This document shows, piece after piece, positions 46,641-60,100 of a stretch of DNA of 64,000 nucleotides; positions within the stretch are counted from its first letter, which is position 1, and the number at the start of each line of letters is the position of its first letter. Origin of the DNA: Cavia porcellus. Taxonomy: Eukaryota > Chordata > Mammalia > Rodentia > Caviidae. The DNA lies in the NCBI RefSeq assembly GCF_034190915.1, contig NW_026947502.1, forward strand, positions 40,206,785-40,270,784, in the 5' to 3' direction. The notes below the pieces were generated by a model, which was not told where the DNA came from, did not search any database, and saw only the letters and a list, made by a program, of their open reading frames with translations. The position numbers and the translations under genes are program-made.

Positions 46641-48209
46641 TGTACTGACCAGTGTCATGCTGGAATCAACCTAAGAGCTACCTACTTTCAAACCCAAAGG
46701 ATCAGCCATATAAGGAAATTCAGCCCATATAAATCACCTCATCACTCCACCTACACCCTTCTTATAGTCCATCCAAGTAAAAATTAATTTTTTAAGTGAG
46801 AATATGTGAAGCTAGGTAAGGACAGGAACTTAGCTTTATTTATCTTGGACGAAGCATCTGTGACTCCCAAATACTCCTGCACTGAGTAGATGCCCAAGAA
46901 GACACGAGTTTTAAGTCTGCATTGAAAGTCCAGGCTATTCCCCAATGTCATATCCTCTTTCCATCTTGCACAGTGCATCCATGAAAGGAAACTGGTAAGA
47001 AGAAATGTTTCCTTAGCAAGTCTCAGGAAAGGCAAAACTGTGAACATCTTCTCCAATCAAGAGTATTTTCTAAGTGATAAACTCAAGAGCAGCTTCCACA
47101 ATGCAGGCCTGGGCACGAAGACAGTGGTGAGAAGGGTGTCTCCAACCACCTGTCACGTTTGTATTTCCAACGAGCCCTTGGCAGGACCATGCCCGACTGC
47201 CAGGAAAACAGAAAGAGCCTCATTTTGCTGGGAGACAATGCCACTGCACAGTTCTGTGATTCACTTCATCCCAGAGACAACTCCACAAGGTCTCCTAAAT
47301 GTATCACTCTACCAGGATTCTTCCTCTTTTCTCTATTTTTAGCCAGTGTCTGTTATTTGATGTATCACAAGTAACTCTACACACCCACAGCATCTACCTT
47401 AAAAGCCTGCATTCATTCTGAGTCTCCTTTCAAACCACGGTTCAGGACACTTAGGTCGAACGTGGTGCTGCTTCTCCAGAGGTGCCAGAGTTTTTCTCCC
47501 ATGATGAGGAACTGCTGCTGTCACTGTTCCTTCCCTGAATTGCCTCTCAGTCTCTTTTAAAAACACATAAGCTAGCCTTTCCATTGGGCATTTCATCAGA
47601 AAAGAATGAGGCATAAAGGAAGACAAAATGGTCTGCAATCGCTTATCTTGAGGAGCTCATTCCCGTCATCAGCACCCAAACCGTGCTGAAGTGCGGTTTC
47701 AGTTTCTCTTTTCAGCCATGAGGAAAGCAATGTTGACAACACACATTTCTCCCTGTCAAAACATTTCACTTACTTGGCAATCTGTAGACAGTTTAGGAGT
47801 CGTATCTCCAAGCAGCAGTGTGGGAACACTCTTCCCATTATTTTAAAATCAAAATGGCACATGCCTTGTGAGAGGGGCACCAGACAGGCCAAGATCCAAA
47901 CTGAAAAGAAAAATGTCAACAGAGTCAGGGAGCAAAGAGGGCACTGTAAATAACCAGGCTCATTACCGAGAAATAGAGAAAGAGGGCCGGCCTGCCCTCT
48001 ATTCCATCCTGTGGCCTGGTCCCACTGCCCTGGGATCTCAGTCACCCAGGGGATCACCTAGGGGATCTGTGAGCTGTGTGTTTCATTGAATACCAAGCTG
48101 CAACTCACATTTGGGAAGCATCAAATATATACCACAATGAATGAAATGATTTTTGGGAGGGGAGAGAGCTGAAAGTAGGGAGAGAAAAGAGTAGCATGAT
48201 CATTGCATC
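46641..48209. other. No gene recognised; unassigned sequence
   Basis: The longest frame is 100 codons, with no identifiable product. No named repeat. Confidence 0.5.
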
Positions 48210-48395
48210 CAGCAAGGCATGGTACTGCATATCTGCAATCCCAGCATTAGGAGGCTGAGGCAGGAGTATCATAAGTTCAAACCCAGCCTGGGAAAACCAT
48301 CTCAATAAAAGGTTGAGGACATATCTTGGTGTGGAGGTCCTGGGCTCAATTCTCAGGACCACAAAAAACAAAACAAAACAAAAAAGGAATTGTAT
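48210..48395 (+). mobile_element. Composite SINE: B1-like left part joined to ID-like right part
   Basis: The left part 'cagcaaggcatggtactgcatatctgcaatcccagcattaggaggctgaggcagg' is 7SL/B1-like. The right part 'ggttgaggacatatcttggtgtggagg...cctgggctcaattctcaggaccacaaaa' is ID-like, followed by a CAAAA-rich tail (48362-48387). Rodent B4-type SINEs have this B1-ID fusion plan. Diverged, with no sure TSD. Confidence 0.65.
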
Positions 48396-48399
48396 CTGT

Positions 48400-48745
48400 C
48401 TTGGTTACTTTTTTTTTCTCATTGCTGAAACAAAATACATGATGCTCAAAGTGAAGCAAGGAAAGGTTTATTTAGCTTACAATTTTTGGAAGTTTCAGTC
48501 CATATTCCGCTGGCTCCAAGGCAGGGTGCCATGGCCGAGGGGCAGCCCTCCATCACAGCTGCAAACAAAAAGAACAAACAGGGCAAAAAAAGGGAAAGTA
48601 TGCCTCCTTCCTGCCCTTATGATGCAGCACCCACATCACCCATCCCAGTGCTAGGGAACAAACAAACCAATCACAAATGATAGATTCAACTATGTCCATG
48701 ACTGCATGAGGCTTGGGGGCACCATCCAAACATAAACCATAGCAG
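48400..48745 (-). mobile_element. MaLR-type LTR, antisense
   Basis: 'cttggttactttttttttctcattgctgaaacaaaatac', 'ggaaaggtttatttagcttacaatttttggaagtttcag', 'ttatgatgcagcacccacatcaccc' and the end 'ggcaccatccaaacataaaccatagca' give the full antisense order of a MaLR LTR. Confidence 0.65.
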
Positions 48746-49721
48746 CATCCAATTGCCTATGAAAGAATGGCTTGGTGTGTGAGCCTTACAAAGGACAGCA
48801 GAACAATGACTAGATACATACTGACAAGATTGCTCGTGCTCCCACTGAAAGATATTGACTGTGCTGTTATTATCTCAAAATGGCTCATTTTCAGTGAAAA
48901 ACTAGTAGAAAGAAATAATGCTTAAGGACACAGAAATGGGTTATCCCTTAAAGCCATGGAGCACAAGACAGATACTGTAAGCATCAGTAGAGGCCATGGC
49001 ATTTGTGGAAAGGGGACAGCCAAGCATGGCTGCAAGGAGCATTGCAAGGCTGGAGAACGCTCCTCGGTGCAGGGCGCAGACTCATGAATATTACTGTTGG
49101 AGTTCAGGGGCGACATGCACCAGAAACCCAGCAAATGCCAACATCAAAATGCACACACCCCCATCAACCATGCACCTGACATGCCACTCACTGTATCACC
49201 CAGGCTCTGGGGTAGAGGCAGCTCCCCAGTTACCTCTGATGGCTGGGTTAGTGCAACTGTCCCAGCCTCCTCCGTTCACCCCCAGCCTGTCCAGCATCTT
49301 TGCCACATTTTACTAATCTTATTTCATCCATGTATGAAAGGTTAGCTGGACCATGTGTTGACTTGACAGGAGTAGCACTTTTGCTAGAATCCCAGATAAT
49401 ATTAGTTCAGCTGGGCTTCCCAGGAAATGTACAGCTTATCTTCCTTTAAAAATTGGATTGGTGTTTCAAGTTGCCACAGCTGTTATCACTTAAATAGAGA
49501 TCACTGTATAATTTCAAAATATCTTATTCACTCTAAAATTAACCTGAAGCTTCAAACTGTCCACAAGTCTGAAATGTGCCTCTGGCTCCTGTCTCTCATC
49601 CGGATGGGTTCAGCAGATGGGTCCTGTCACATCATGCAGCTATGCCCCTGCCCTGCATCACACTTCACTGTGCCAGCTGCCTTCATCCCCTTCTTCTGAT
49701 GCAAACAGGTACAAGCTCGGA
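48746..49721. other. No gene recognised; unassigned sequence
   Basis: Frames up to 106 codons (48996-49316) in a GC-richer patch, with no recognisable product. Confidence 0.5.
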
Positions 49722-49801
49722 CAGGGATGGTGAACCTTTCAGAGCTCTCACCGAGACAAACAGCCCACTGTGACATGCATGCCAGAGGTTGGCCATGACT
49801 G
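49722..49801. mobile_element. Small hAT-like element, diverged
   Basis: 80 bp from 'cagggatggtgaacct' to 'aggttggccatgactg'. The two ends are imperfect inverted repeats, and the interior 'ttcagagctctcac...acagcccactgtgacatgcatgcc' is alignable by eye with the element at 51152-51228. No intact TSD. Confidence 0.55.
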
Positions 49802-51143
49802 ACCTGGAGCACACTTTGCTATTTTTCTTGTTCATTCTCTCATAAAGACAAACAACTGAGTAGTGACCCATTAGTGAGGAGCCACTCAGAGTCCATTCTT
49901 ATAGTTGGAGGTAATTTTCACTTTTAACAGCTAAGGTCAGGCTATGGTGGAAAAGCACAGAAAAAGGAGATGTTAGCAACTCTATGAAAATTAATAAATA
50001 TTTTATGAAAGAAAACCTCTTTACTCCCCCTACATTACAACCCTAAGAAGCGATTTAATTTTTAATCCCTAATATTCAAGTAAAACTGGCAAGGGTGCCA
50101 TTCTCAACATGGTTCAAGTTGTCCTGTCCTGGCCACAGTATCCTGGGGTAAAGATAAGGGCCAAGTCACAGCCACAACCTGGACCTTCTTTGCTTCTCAG
50201 TACCAGAGAGCTGAGTTATAGCAGGAAACTGAGGACACCTGAGAATGGAAGAGGTAAGCCCCCAGGGACAAGCCCGCTCTCACCCCAGTGGGCGACCTGA
50301 ATCTCCAAGGAAGCCAGACGCAGTGTCACAGAGAAGTCGTCGAGGAAGGGCTCCCATCACCAGGCTGGGGCCACGGGAGTCACGGTAACTTTGTTTCTCA
50401 TTGCTTCTGACTGTCCTAGAACAAAACAAACCGTCTCTAGAATGAGTATCCTACAGTCCTCTGGTTTCCTCCGATTCTACTTAACATGTTCAAATCAAAT
50501 CACAGGAGAAAAGTCACAAGTAACGAGAACAGCAGATAGAGAGAGGCTACATAGGTCTGGAGCTAAGACAGGGTTGATGGCCTATTTTAAAGACTCAAAT
50601 TTCTTGATTACAGAATGAAGAAGACCTCCACATATGCCAATGAACTGACTAAAAAACTGTCAAATTTTTGTTTCAGAGAACAAACTGAAGATATGTAAAC
50701 CAGCTCAGTAAAGCTACGCAGTGATCCCAGCCTGAGAGCACCTGGTTTGTACCTCTCGGTATCCCAAAATCACCTCAGCATGCCTCGCTGCCCCCTTTTA
50801 GTTTATCTGGATGACAATCAGTGACAGCCACATTGTTTTCCTCTTAGCATATCTTGCAGTCAGCTTCCCAGCTACTGACCACAGCTGTAATTCTCAGCTG
50901 TACCAGTCCATCTAGGTAATGCTCCTTGGCTTTCTAACTCGACCGTGAAGAGGACAGACTCAGTTCTGATCAGTGTCCTAGATGTCCAGAGGTCTTGTAC
51001 CAGTGCCTATTAAAGGACCAAGAAGTCAACAGATGACTCTAAACACAAGCATTTGCTACATGAAGATAGCAAGTCAAATTTACTCCTTTCTTTACTACTC
51101 ATTCTGACAGTCATCTACGGACTCCTTGACTCACTGGGAAAGG
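49802..51143. other. No gene recognised; unassigned sequence
   Basis: Only short frames (75 codons or fewer). Nothing identifiable. Confidence 0.55.
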
Positions 51144-51236
51144 ACCTAGGTCAGTGGTGGGGAACCTCTCAAAGCTTTCAGCAACAGACAGCCCCTGAAG
51201 CATGTGTGCCATAGGCTCACCACCACTGACCTAGGT
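51144..51236. mobile_element. 77-bp hAT-type miniature element (MITE) with 8-bp TSD
   Basis: The element 51152-51228 begins CAGTGGTGGGGAACCT and ends AGGCTCACCACCACTG, which are inverted repeats (14 of 16 positions). It is flanked by ACCTAGGT at 51144-51151 and 51229-51236, the 8-bp duplication typical of hAT transposons. Because that target is itself a palindrome, the whole outer 17 bp look like a perfect inverted repeat. It is far too short to code and would need a hAT transposase in trans. Family not assignable from memory. Confidence 0.82.
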
Positions 51237-53009
51237 CAGCCTTTGTGAACAAAAAGCACACTTTACAAGATGGTCGGTGTCAAAACCAGTAATACCCTTC
51301 CTCCCAAATCGCCTGAAGATGACACGGCACGATGCCCATAAGAGACCCACACAGAGGTAATGTGACAGTGGAAGCCACTGACAAAGAGAAGCCATGAAGT
51401 GGAGGCCATTAGAAGAGAATGACAGCAGCCAGTCAGCTCAGAAGCGTAGGTCACCATACACGGCAGGGAGCGGGGACCTAAAGGCAAAACGCAAGTGGGC
51501 TCACCTGGTTTTGTTCCATTCTCTTCCAGGACTTACCGAAAGCCAGGTTTTGTTCCCTCTTTATGGCTTATTTCGTACCTAACTCAGGGACACACACTAC
51601 CTTCAGAATAATAACAACATAACCATCTCTCATAGTGCTGGTAAACTCTTTGGGGATTGCCCCACAGCCTGAATCAGAGCTCCTTGAATGTCAATAAAGC
51701 AAAATAAAACTTTGACCTCTGAGGAAAGGTTTGATTTTGAAGAATGGATAAAACATCAGTTCAGAGTAAAATCTGTGGAAGAAGACAGAGGCTCTAAGTA
51801 AAGAATTCATAACAAAATAAAGCAATGATCCAAAGGTCGTGATTCAGTGAAGGCCATGACAGCGAACAGTTTTGGCTTTAAGAGCACGTGGTCTTTGCCA
51901 AAACTCCACATCTCTGCTCTTGCAGCATGGAGTCAGCCATACAGGCATAAATAAACGTGGTTTATAAATACCGAAACATTTGTACTGAAATATAATGAAA
52001 TAAACATTGTTTATGAATACTGAGATTTGAATTTCATATAATTCTCATGTGCCACAACATGTTATTGTTGCTATTTTAATTCTTCAACCACTTATAAGTG
52101 TAAAAATATAAAAGTCATTCTTAGTTCTGGGGCCATACAAAATAAGTATGAGTCAAGCCACAAATTGTATTTTGCTAAGTCCTGAAGTGACAATTAGTGT
52201 ACCTGTTTGTGCACATGCACAAGTAAATATGTCCAATCGACTCTGCAGACAACTCCAGAGAAGTTCTAGCTGTTTTGAGGAGCCATCTCACTGGAGAGAG
52301 ATGACGGCCTTCCAAGGTGATCATACCGAAGTACAAAAATTATTACAATGCGCAGGTTCCTGGGGGCAGAAACTGTGTCATGCAGTTTAGTCTTTCTCAC
52401 TTGCCTTACAAATAGTCCACATTCAATTTATTTTTTGTCAATTGGATGCATTTTAATGAATTTGTTAAAAGCCATCTCATTACATGATAGTCATCCCTTG
52501 AATACTAACTAATGATTCAAGGATTCCTAAACAATTTAAATCAATATGCTTTTAACAGAGTATTAAAATATTATCCATCATTAACATTTGATTTGTTCCT
52601 TAACAATTTCAATCTGGAACATTATAATCTGGGTTTTTTTTAAAGCATCTTCATAAAATTTCTAGAAAACTAAAGACCTTTATTCTGTTCCCTACCATAT
52701 TATTAAGCCCAGTTGACAATGCAAACACACATTCAAACTTCAGGTATCCAGTCACACTACAATGCTGGATAGTTGAGAGGAAGTTAGAAATTTAATTGGC
52801 TCTTGACACCTACACTCTTCTTGCACATTTCAAATGTGGCCCTTTCTCATAGAGCTACGGATCACGTCAGGAGGACAGAGGGCATCTGCAGTGATCAGAT
52901 TCCGCGCAGAACACAGGAGGAATCCGGACCACTGCATGAGCCCTAGGCATAGCACGCTGCATCCACCGTTGTTTCCTATAGTCAAGTCTCCAATAGCAGC
53001 CAGAATAAA
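51237..53009. other. No gene recognised; unassigned sequence
   Basis: AT-rich from about 51950 to 52800. Frames 80 codons or fewer. No known repeat or exon seen. Confidence 0.5.
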
Positions 53010-53135
53010 CTCTGCAGAGCTCACATCAGAACACATCAGTCCCCTTATCAAAATCCTCCAGTGACACCTTATTACTTCCAGAATTAAACTTCAAACATGT
53101 CAGTGAAGTGAGCTAGGTTCTTCTGCATATCCTGA
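53010..53135 (+). mobile_element. L2 fragment, sense
   Basis: 'cacatcagtccccttatcaaaatcctccagtgacaccttattacttccagaattaaacttcaaac' matches the familiar L2 3' segment ('cccctgctcaaaatcctccagtggctccccat...'). Confidence 0.6.
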
Positions 53136-53676
53136 TAAGTTCTCCCAAAGCCCTGTATCAATGAGCCCTCTGGTTGGTTTGGCCAACAAGAGGTACCCAT
53201 GAGAGCTCCAGAGGGAAATCAAAGTATTCTTTTCCCCTGGCCGCTTCTCATCTGGGTCACTGTGGTTGATTCCTTGAGGATTTCCCTTCATTGGTCCTGG
53301 GATACTGAAGTAGCGCCCTGCCTACACCAAAACCCTCCAAATTGCCCAGTTTAAGTAAACCTGTGCCTTTGGTTTCCTGCCAGAAGTCTTTGCAGTAAAT
53401 GTGGGCTATAAAACCCTTCTAAATGATCGTATCTGCCATGGGGAAACTACAGAGAGGCCAAGTGGAAGAAAAATAGCAAGCTTAGGCTGGAAACTTAAAG
53501 TAGTCTCTTAAGAGTAGTAGGTTATTTTAATTACTAATGATTTCGTTTTCAATGAATAAGTACATATCAGTTATTGAAAAAAACAATAGTATGCCTCAGT
53601 AAGGATTCCAGAAATTTGGGGACAAAGATAACTGAATAAGGAATCAGTGACATAACATTTCCCCTTGAGAAGCACA
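53136..53676. other. No gene recognised
   Basis: Unassigned sequence up to the ID SINE. Confidence 0.5.
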
Positions 53677-53786
53677 GGGGCTGGAGGTTTAGCTCAGTGG
53701 CATAAGCACCTGCCTTGCAAGCAGGTGGTTGTGAGTTCAATCCCCGATACCGATAAAGAAAAAGACAAAAAAAAAAAAAAAAAAAA
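53677..53786 (+). mobile_element. ID-like tRNA-derived SINE, sense
   Basis: The tRNA-like body (53677-53755) keeps a pol III A box TAGCTCAGTGG (53690-53700) and B box GTTCAATCC (53735-53743), with a central 'cctgccttgcaagcagg' hairpin like an anticodon arm (loop TTGCA). A short linker and a 20-nt A run (53767-53786) follow. ID SINEs derive from alanine tRNA/BC1-type RNA and are typical of rodents. The A tail and lack of a proper acceptor stem argue against a functional tRNA gene. The 65-codon frame across it is spurious. Confidence 0.88.
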
Positions 53787-56700
53787 CAGCGGGGTGCACA
53801 GAAGCAATACTTTGTCTTATCCAGATATGATCAGAATCAAAGTGCAGACATTTCTATACTGAACTGAGCCAACAGACTGTAGGTTCACTCAGTGGGCAAA
53901 GTGACAGACAACCACAGCCTTAACACAAATTCTATACCACGTGGACTGAGACGCTAGACTATGAAGAATATGTCCATCAATCTGTTTACCATGCAATGGT
54001 CATCTAGGCCCTCCATGCCCAGGGGCCTCGTATTTACTAAAAATGAGCTAGCTGCTTGTATTTATTATCTAACTCCTTGTTCATGTGTCATACCTCCGAT
54101 TCTCTAGTACCCTTAGGAATCATCTCTCTCCCCATATGCCACGAAGCCAAATAAAGCTGCCCTCCTTATTCATCTCTACCCAAAATAATAAAATGATGGA
54201 GAACAACAAAAGATGCAAACAGAGCGTATGTCCTAGCCTTGATGTCTTGTCTAAGAATAATAACTCTGATCACACAATTCTCTTTCAGAATTAAGAGAAA
54301 TGTTACAAAGTTGTATTGAGATGACCAATATTAAGAAATGAGAAGTCCATGATCTATTTCTAACTCCAAGGTGTTCTTGACCCTATTTCTTTGAATAAGA
54401 ATCTGCACATGCTTCCGGTTTTCCATGATCCATGTGTGTCTTCAGAAGGCAAGGCCAGAACCTGATTATCAGACCACTGCTGGCAACCAGTGTTGAGGTA
54501 ACAACCCTCTAGCCAGACTGAGATCAAAATCAGCCACACAGCCACACTGAGCGTCTGTCAACAGGAAAGAAGTCAAATCTGTAGCATAACAATGCTACAT
54601 CAGCCTCCAGGGTTTTGCCTGGTTTTCACTGTATTTGACATAAGTCAACTGAATTCTGTCAGGTAAAAGGACATGACATGGTCCCATGTCCTGTGAGAAT
54701 AAGAAGGGGGCCATAGTCCCTAGGATGCTTCGTGTCTTTCCAAAGAACTGCTCACATTTTTGAAGACTAAAAAGATCTGCTGAGCAGGGAAAAAAATCTC
54801 TCATTTGTCATAGGTTTCCCCTAAACTCTGCACCCACATACCCACAGTAAATCGGCTCAGCAGAGCTTCTTCAGGCGTGGTTGTCACCTTGTCTGAATAC
54901 CATGAGCTGATCCTCGGGAAAAGAAAACAAATGAGCAGTTTCTGGCTCAGTGCTGAGGAGAGCTGAAGCCCATTCAGCCCTCAGCTTTCACATCGCTGCT
55001 ACTTCCTTCTAACAGCGATTGCTTCAACAAGCATCATTGAACTACATGAAATCGGGATCAATCTATAGCACAGTCCTAAGCCTACAAATGTACGTTTCAC
55101 CAGCTTTCAGAAATGACTCACTAAACCAATCTTTTTCCTTCCAAAAGTACAGCTTGAAAACAGGGATTCTGTCTTTTTCTGTGATGCATCCACAATCTGG
55201 GCCAGAAACTGACCCCTTGTTATAGCAGTCACCCCCAGTTTCTTCCTGCGTTGTCCCTTCTTTATTCTGCAAGAATCACTTTAACTGTGCAAAAGGAGAC
55301 TGTCTATGAATAGGACTTCCCCTCAGCCATTGCTGCTCACTGCAGTCTTTGCTGCTGTATCCAAAAACAGCTAAGAAGCCTGGAAAGAGAGGATTTAGAG
55401 TGAGAAGAACAAGACAGGGTTCTAGCAGAAGGCAGGGCAGAAGCTCATATTTATCAGCCTTGGAGATGTGGATGGAGTCAGATCATCAGATCACTCCAAG
55501 GCCATGGGCCTGCACCCTAATGAGATACAAGAAAGAGACCAGTTGTGGGCAGTGAGGTTGGGGAAGGTGTCAGGTCAGACTGTCTGGATCTCAATTTCTG
55601 GTATTCTGGGAGATAGAGTTAGCATGGGAAGCAGCCCAGCTCAGCCTCCCCTAGAAGGCATGGGAGTTTTGCCTGAGCCAGGATTGGCTAAGTATACTTT
55701 TATTTTTTAATTATCTAGGATTCTTCTTATCTAAGGGAACCCAGCCACTCTGCACTGGCACATTAGGAACTGGACAGTAACAGCTGTACTTGTTTAATGG
55801 AACAAGCTACACACCAGAGAGGGCAAAAATGGAAAACAACTTGAACTCTTGGTTTACTACCCATGAAGACCACATATGTGGACTCACTTCTTCCTGCATC
55901 TCTGATGAAATCTCTTGCAGGTCTCTTAAGTCTCTCAGTCCACTTTAAGTACAAAAACAATTTCCTTTTAGGAACAATTGCCTAATCGAACATGAAAATC
56001 AACAACCGCACTCTTACCTTATTTGGAATCTTTTGTTCCACCAGAATATTACAGTTTTACAACTAGTAAAGCAATGAAGGAGGAGGCCCAGCTGATTGCC
56101 TTTCTGGCTTTTATCCTTCCATTCTTTTGTTTCAGTCCCCAAGCCTAGTCAGGCTCCTCTACAACAGACACCAAAAGAGGAAAGTGTTAGGGGAAAGGAG
56201 TCTTAGGACAGCTTGTTCTTTTGTGATTGGACATTTGGAAAATGTTAATGTAGCTCTTTGTTTCATGAACCTTTAGAGGGTGATTTGGGGGCCTTCTTTT
56301 ACTTACCTCCAGCGAAAGCTTGCTGGATGTGGGCAATACTGACCCTCTCATGCGCACTCAGTAAATGCTAACTACGGTTTTCATTTAACTCCAACTTACT
56401 TTATGTCCATTTTCATATTGAGAAGGGACATCATAATTACTACAATCTTCTGGCAAAAAAAAACTGATGTAGAAACTTAAATACTATTCAAAAACTAGCA
56501 CCGTAAAAGCACAGATGAAATGATGCCCCTGGGTACCAACGATCATTAGAAGGAATGTGTCATTCAGACTCTGTTTCTACTTACGGATTACTGAACCAGG
56601 ACTATGAGAACTCAAGGACAGGATTTCAAAGAAGAAGAAATGGGCACCCATGAAGGACAGGTAAAAATCTAACTTTGATTGTTACCTTGACATCTTCTTG

Positions 56701-57199
56701 CTATCCTTTGTTGATAAGATTCACCCGAAACTCTACAAATGTTTTCTCCACTGACATCCTGAATTCAATCACACTGAAAAGGACAGTGAGTATTTAGAAA
56801 CTTATCAGGTTGGAGAGAAAATACCAACCTGAGCACTCTCTTTGCAGTGAGCAGAGAGGCTTTAAATTTGGGTAGCTGAGGGGATCAGAGGTGTCGGAAG
56901 GAAAGGAAATATAACCTAAGTCTTTACTGGGAAGAGAAGGATAGTAAATGTGCCAGAAAAGAGTCTGGCAAAGAATTCATTTGGTGTAATCAAAAGTAAG
57001 GTTGAACAGATAGGGAAAATCAGATAAAAATGATTAGTGAATTATAATAGATCTTTTTCAAAGAAGGAAGAAGACAATCTGACCTTTTCTCAGATGACCA
57101 CTGTGATTGGTGACATTTTTCTCTAATCTAAAAAAAGAGATGTTCACAACTGTGATTTCCTCAGTGTACTAAGAAAGTTCCCATGTCTCAAATCAACTG
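53787..57199. other. No gene recognised; unassigned sequence
   Basis: About 3.4 kb with no frame above 80 codons. 55340-55700 is less AT-rich (frames of 68-80 codons) but resembles no family I know. Confidence 0.5.
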
Positions 57200-60100
57200 A
57201 CAGAATTTCCAGGAAGACCAGAGAACTATCGCTTTGCAATTATTTCAGAGAAATTTTAATGTATCTTGAAACTGTCCTTTTGAATAGTACCATCTTGTTC
57301 TTACATTGCAAAATATTCATTTTCTTATCACAAGAAGCTGGCTCAGCATACACACACTCACCTTAGGAGATTTCAGTTGTTTGGAAAGGCAAGGATGCTT
57401 CAGGTGAGAAAATAAAGTTGCTTTTAATAAGAAATGCCCACGAATAAGTGTGATATATGAGGTTTTACCTGATTTATGTTCAGTAATAGCTTCTAGAAGA
57501 ATAGACAGCAATGCAAAACAATCACATTGTATGTAACATTTTGCTTCAGAAAGTGCTTCTGCTCATTTGCCTGTGGCTTGTGTACACTTCAAGAGGAAGC
57601 ATCCATCCAACACCTTTTCTTCTGATTTATAGGAAAGGTCATTTAATCCCAAGGAAGCAATTTGCTAAATATTAAACTCTCCAATTCTCCCTTTCTTAGT
57701 CCCTTTATATTCTCCTAGAATTACTTGAGATTATGATCTGGACCAGTAGCAAAAACAGCTAAACTCTTCTAATAACTATTACACATTGACTTTTTAGGTA
57801 TGAATATGCAAAATGATGAGTGGAAAATTTATATAGTGTATAATCTTTTATTCCATAGTTTGAATGTAAATATAACACTATAAATTTGTCAGGAATGCAC
57901 CTAGAATAATCATGAATTAATTAGTAAATACTATTTGCATCAGTGATATATTCATGCAATATTTATTATATTGGTTTAAAAAAGGTTGGGTTCTGCAAAA
58001 TACAACAGTGTTAGGGAAATGCCACCTAACCCTTTCATTTATTAATTTTTGCACTTTATTTATTTCTACTTAGTATTGGTTTAAAGTTTAAAAACTGCTT
58101 ATATTTAGATGACCTATTTTCCTTTCAAGTACTTACCAATATAATTTGCAATTACCAGAGAACTCCAATTACAGAAAATAACAAAGTCTTAAATTACAAT
58201 GGCAGTCCTTAGAGGGAGAACAATAAGGAAAAAATTCAACCCCACCGGATATATCACAAAATAAATGAACAGTAACAGAGATATTTACATCTTTTCAATA
58301 AAGGTGCATCATCGAGAAGTCAGAGCATAAATAAAAACAGGGACACCCTTCAACTTGCCCTCAAAAGAATTTGCTGAAGTGTCCAGCAGCTCACACTCTG
58401 TAATACCTACTATACTAAAATAGTATATCACACCTGCCAAGATACCAAGGTGAAAGCATAAGGTCACTGGCGATCTTTGCCGTTATGTAATGGTTTACTC
58501 AGTAGCAAAGTTATCAGAAAGTGGGTCCTGCAATTGAGACTGAAAGAAAGGTGTGGTAAAGTCATTCAGCATGTGTGCTTGTCACCATGGCAGGCCGAGA
58601 CACTGGTCTATCCAGGAAGGGAGAAGAAAATGGTAAAGTCTAGCCTGCACCAAATCACAGTGAGTCCAGATGCAGCAGCTTGGCCTCGTGCTTGGCTTGC
58701 AGGTTACCTAACCTGGGGGCAAAGCTTTCTCTGAAGGTATTTCTGCCTTCTGTGATAAATCCTTTCAGTTCTCTCTTTGCTATCAACTCTGATATTTTGT
58801 TTATCTGTATCTCCAGAAATCTTGTGCCTTAGAGGTTAAATCACCCTTCCTGATACTATAACTTGTGTCAGAACTGATCTCTATGGGTTTCTAAAAGTAA
58901 GCTTTGTTTCAGCACTCACTGAGGTGTGCTAACTCCTCAGCACCGGAGAATTTCATTGTTCTCAGAGACACGGTCATCTGTGATGCTTCACTCACTTTCC
59001 GTTTATTTATTATTTATATTACTTATGGGATAATATGATTTATTATCCCATGCTGAAAGGCACACATGAGTTTACTTTCTCATCCACTGCTGACCATTTT
59101 TACCTTCAGGTATCTGACATCCGCACTGAGCACCCCGGGCCGTAGAGTCACCCACAACTGTGTCCCGCTCTGGCTCCCAGGCAGTGCCTGAAATACACTC
59201 TTGTGAATTTCCCTCAACTAAATGATTTATCTCCAAAGTAGGCTATGGTAAGTCCTGAAAATAGCCTGAATATCCTAGGAACGTGAGGCGATATCTAGAT
59301 GTTCAGTCCCGTGTGACTCCCTAAATGGGTTTACTGAGCCAGCTCCCTAAGGTCCCATGGGGACTCACCACTTTCACAATGTACCTTTTCCTAACAAAGG
59401 ACTGGATTTATATATGGAGCTACTACTGTGGTGCATTTTCCCAAGTGGCCAAACTAGAGGCTGAGCAACAGGACATGATATATGGTCTTGTAAACAAGGC
59501 ATTTTAACACCCTCTTCTAATCAAATTCACTATGGGTTATGCCACCCGCCAACCAAACCTTACTTTTATGTAATCAATCATAATATATAATAAATGTATA
59601 TCATTTGAGTCAGCATACACGAAATATGATCATACTAATAATTCAACTTAGATGAAAAAATATTCACTCTTTAGAGCCTTAAGATAATAAGAAACATGAA
59701 AAAATCTTAAATGTATATAACACTTATTTTTACTCCTGAAAAGTGTGAGGAATTAAAAGACTTTCAGTCATAACAATATAGTCTGTGAGAATGCATCTCT
59801 TCATAAAAGGGAACTAGAAATACGGTGGCACTTCAGTTCATGAATTTTATTTGCTCTCTGACTTTGGAAACGATGGCTATGGTTGAGTCTATCACCGGAT
59901 GCAGAGCTTACAAACAAAAACAAAATTTTACCAAAGGTCTCTGTTTCCAAACCAAATTGTTTGCCAACAGAAGTGCTCATGAACCAAAGTACAAACATAT
60001 AAATGCTAAGATAAATTGAAATTTTACAAGATTTTCTAATGTTAAATTAGAGAGATTCTTCTTGCATTTTTGAGCATATGTTAATTGGACTCAGATACTA

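Noticed and set aside
53677..53786. Possible functional tRNA gene
   Set aside because: Good A and B boxes, but no proper acceptor stem pairing, a linker plus A tail, and a sister copy with TSDs at 62.3 kb. This is an ID-type SINE.
59025..59051. Perfect 11-bp stem with 5-nt loop (ATGGGATAATA)
   Set aside because: An isolated short palindrome in AT-rich sequence with no neighbouring gene. A run of this size can arise by chance in 64 kb.
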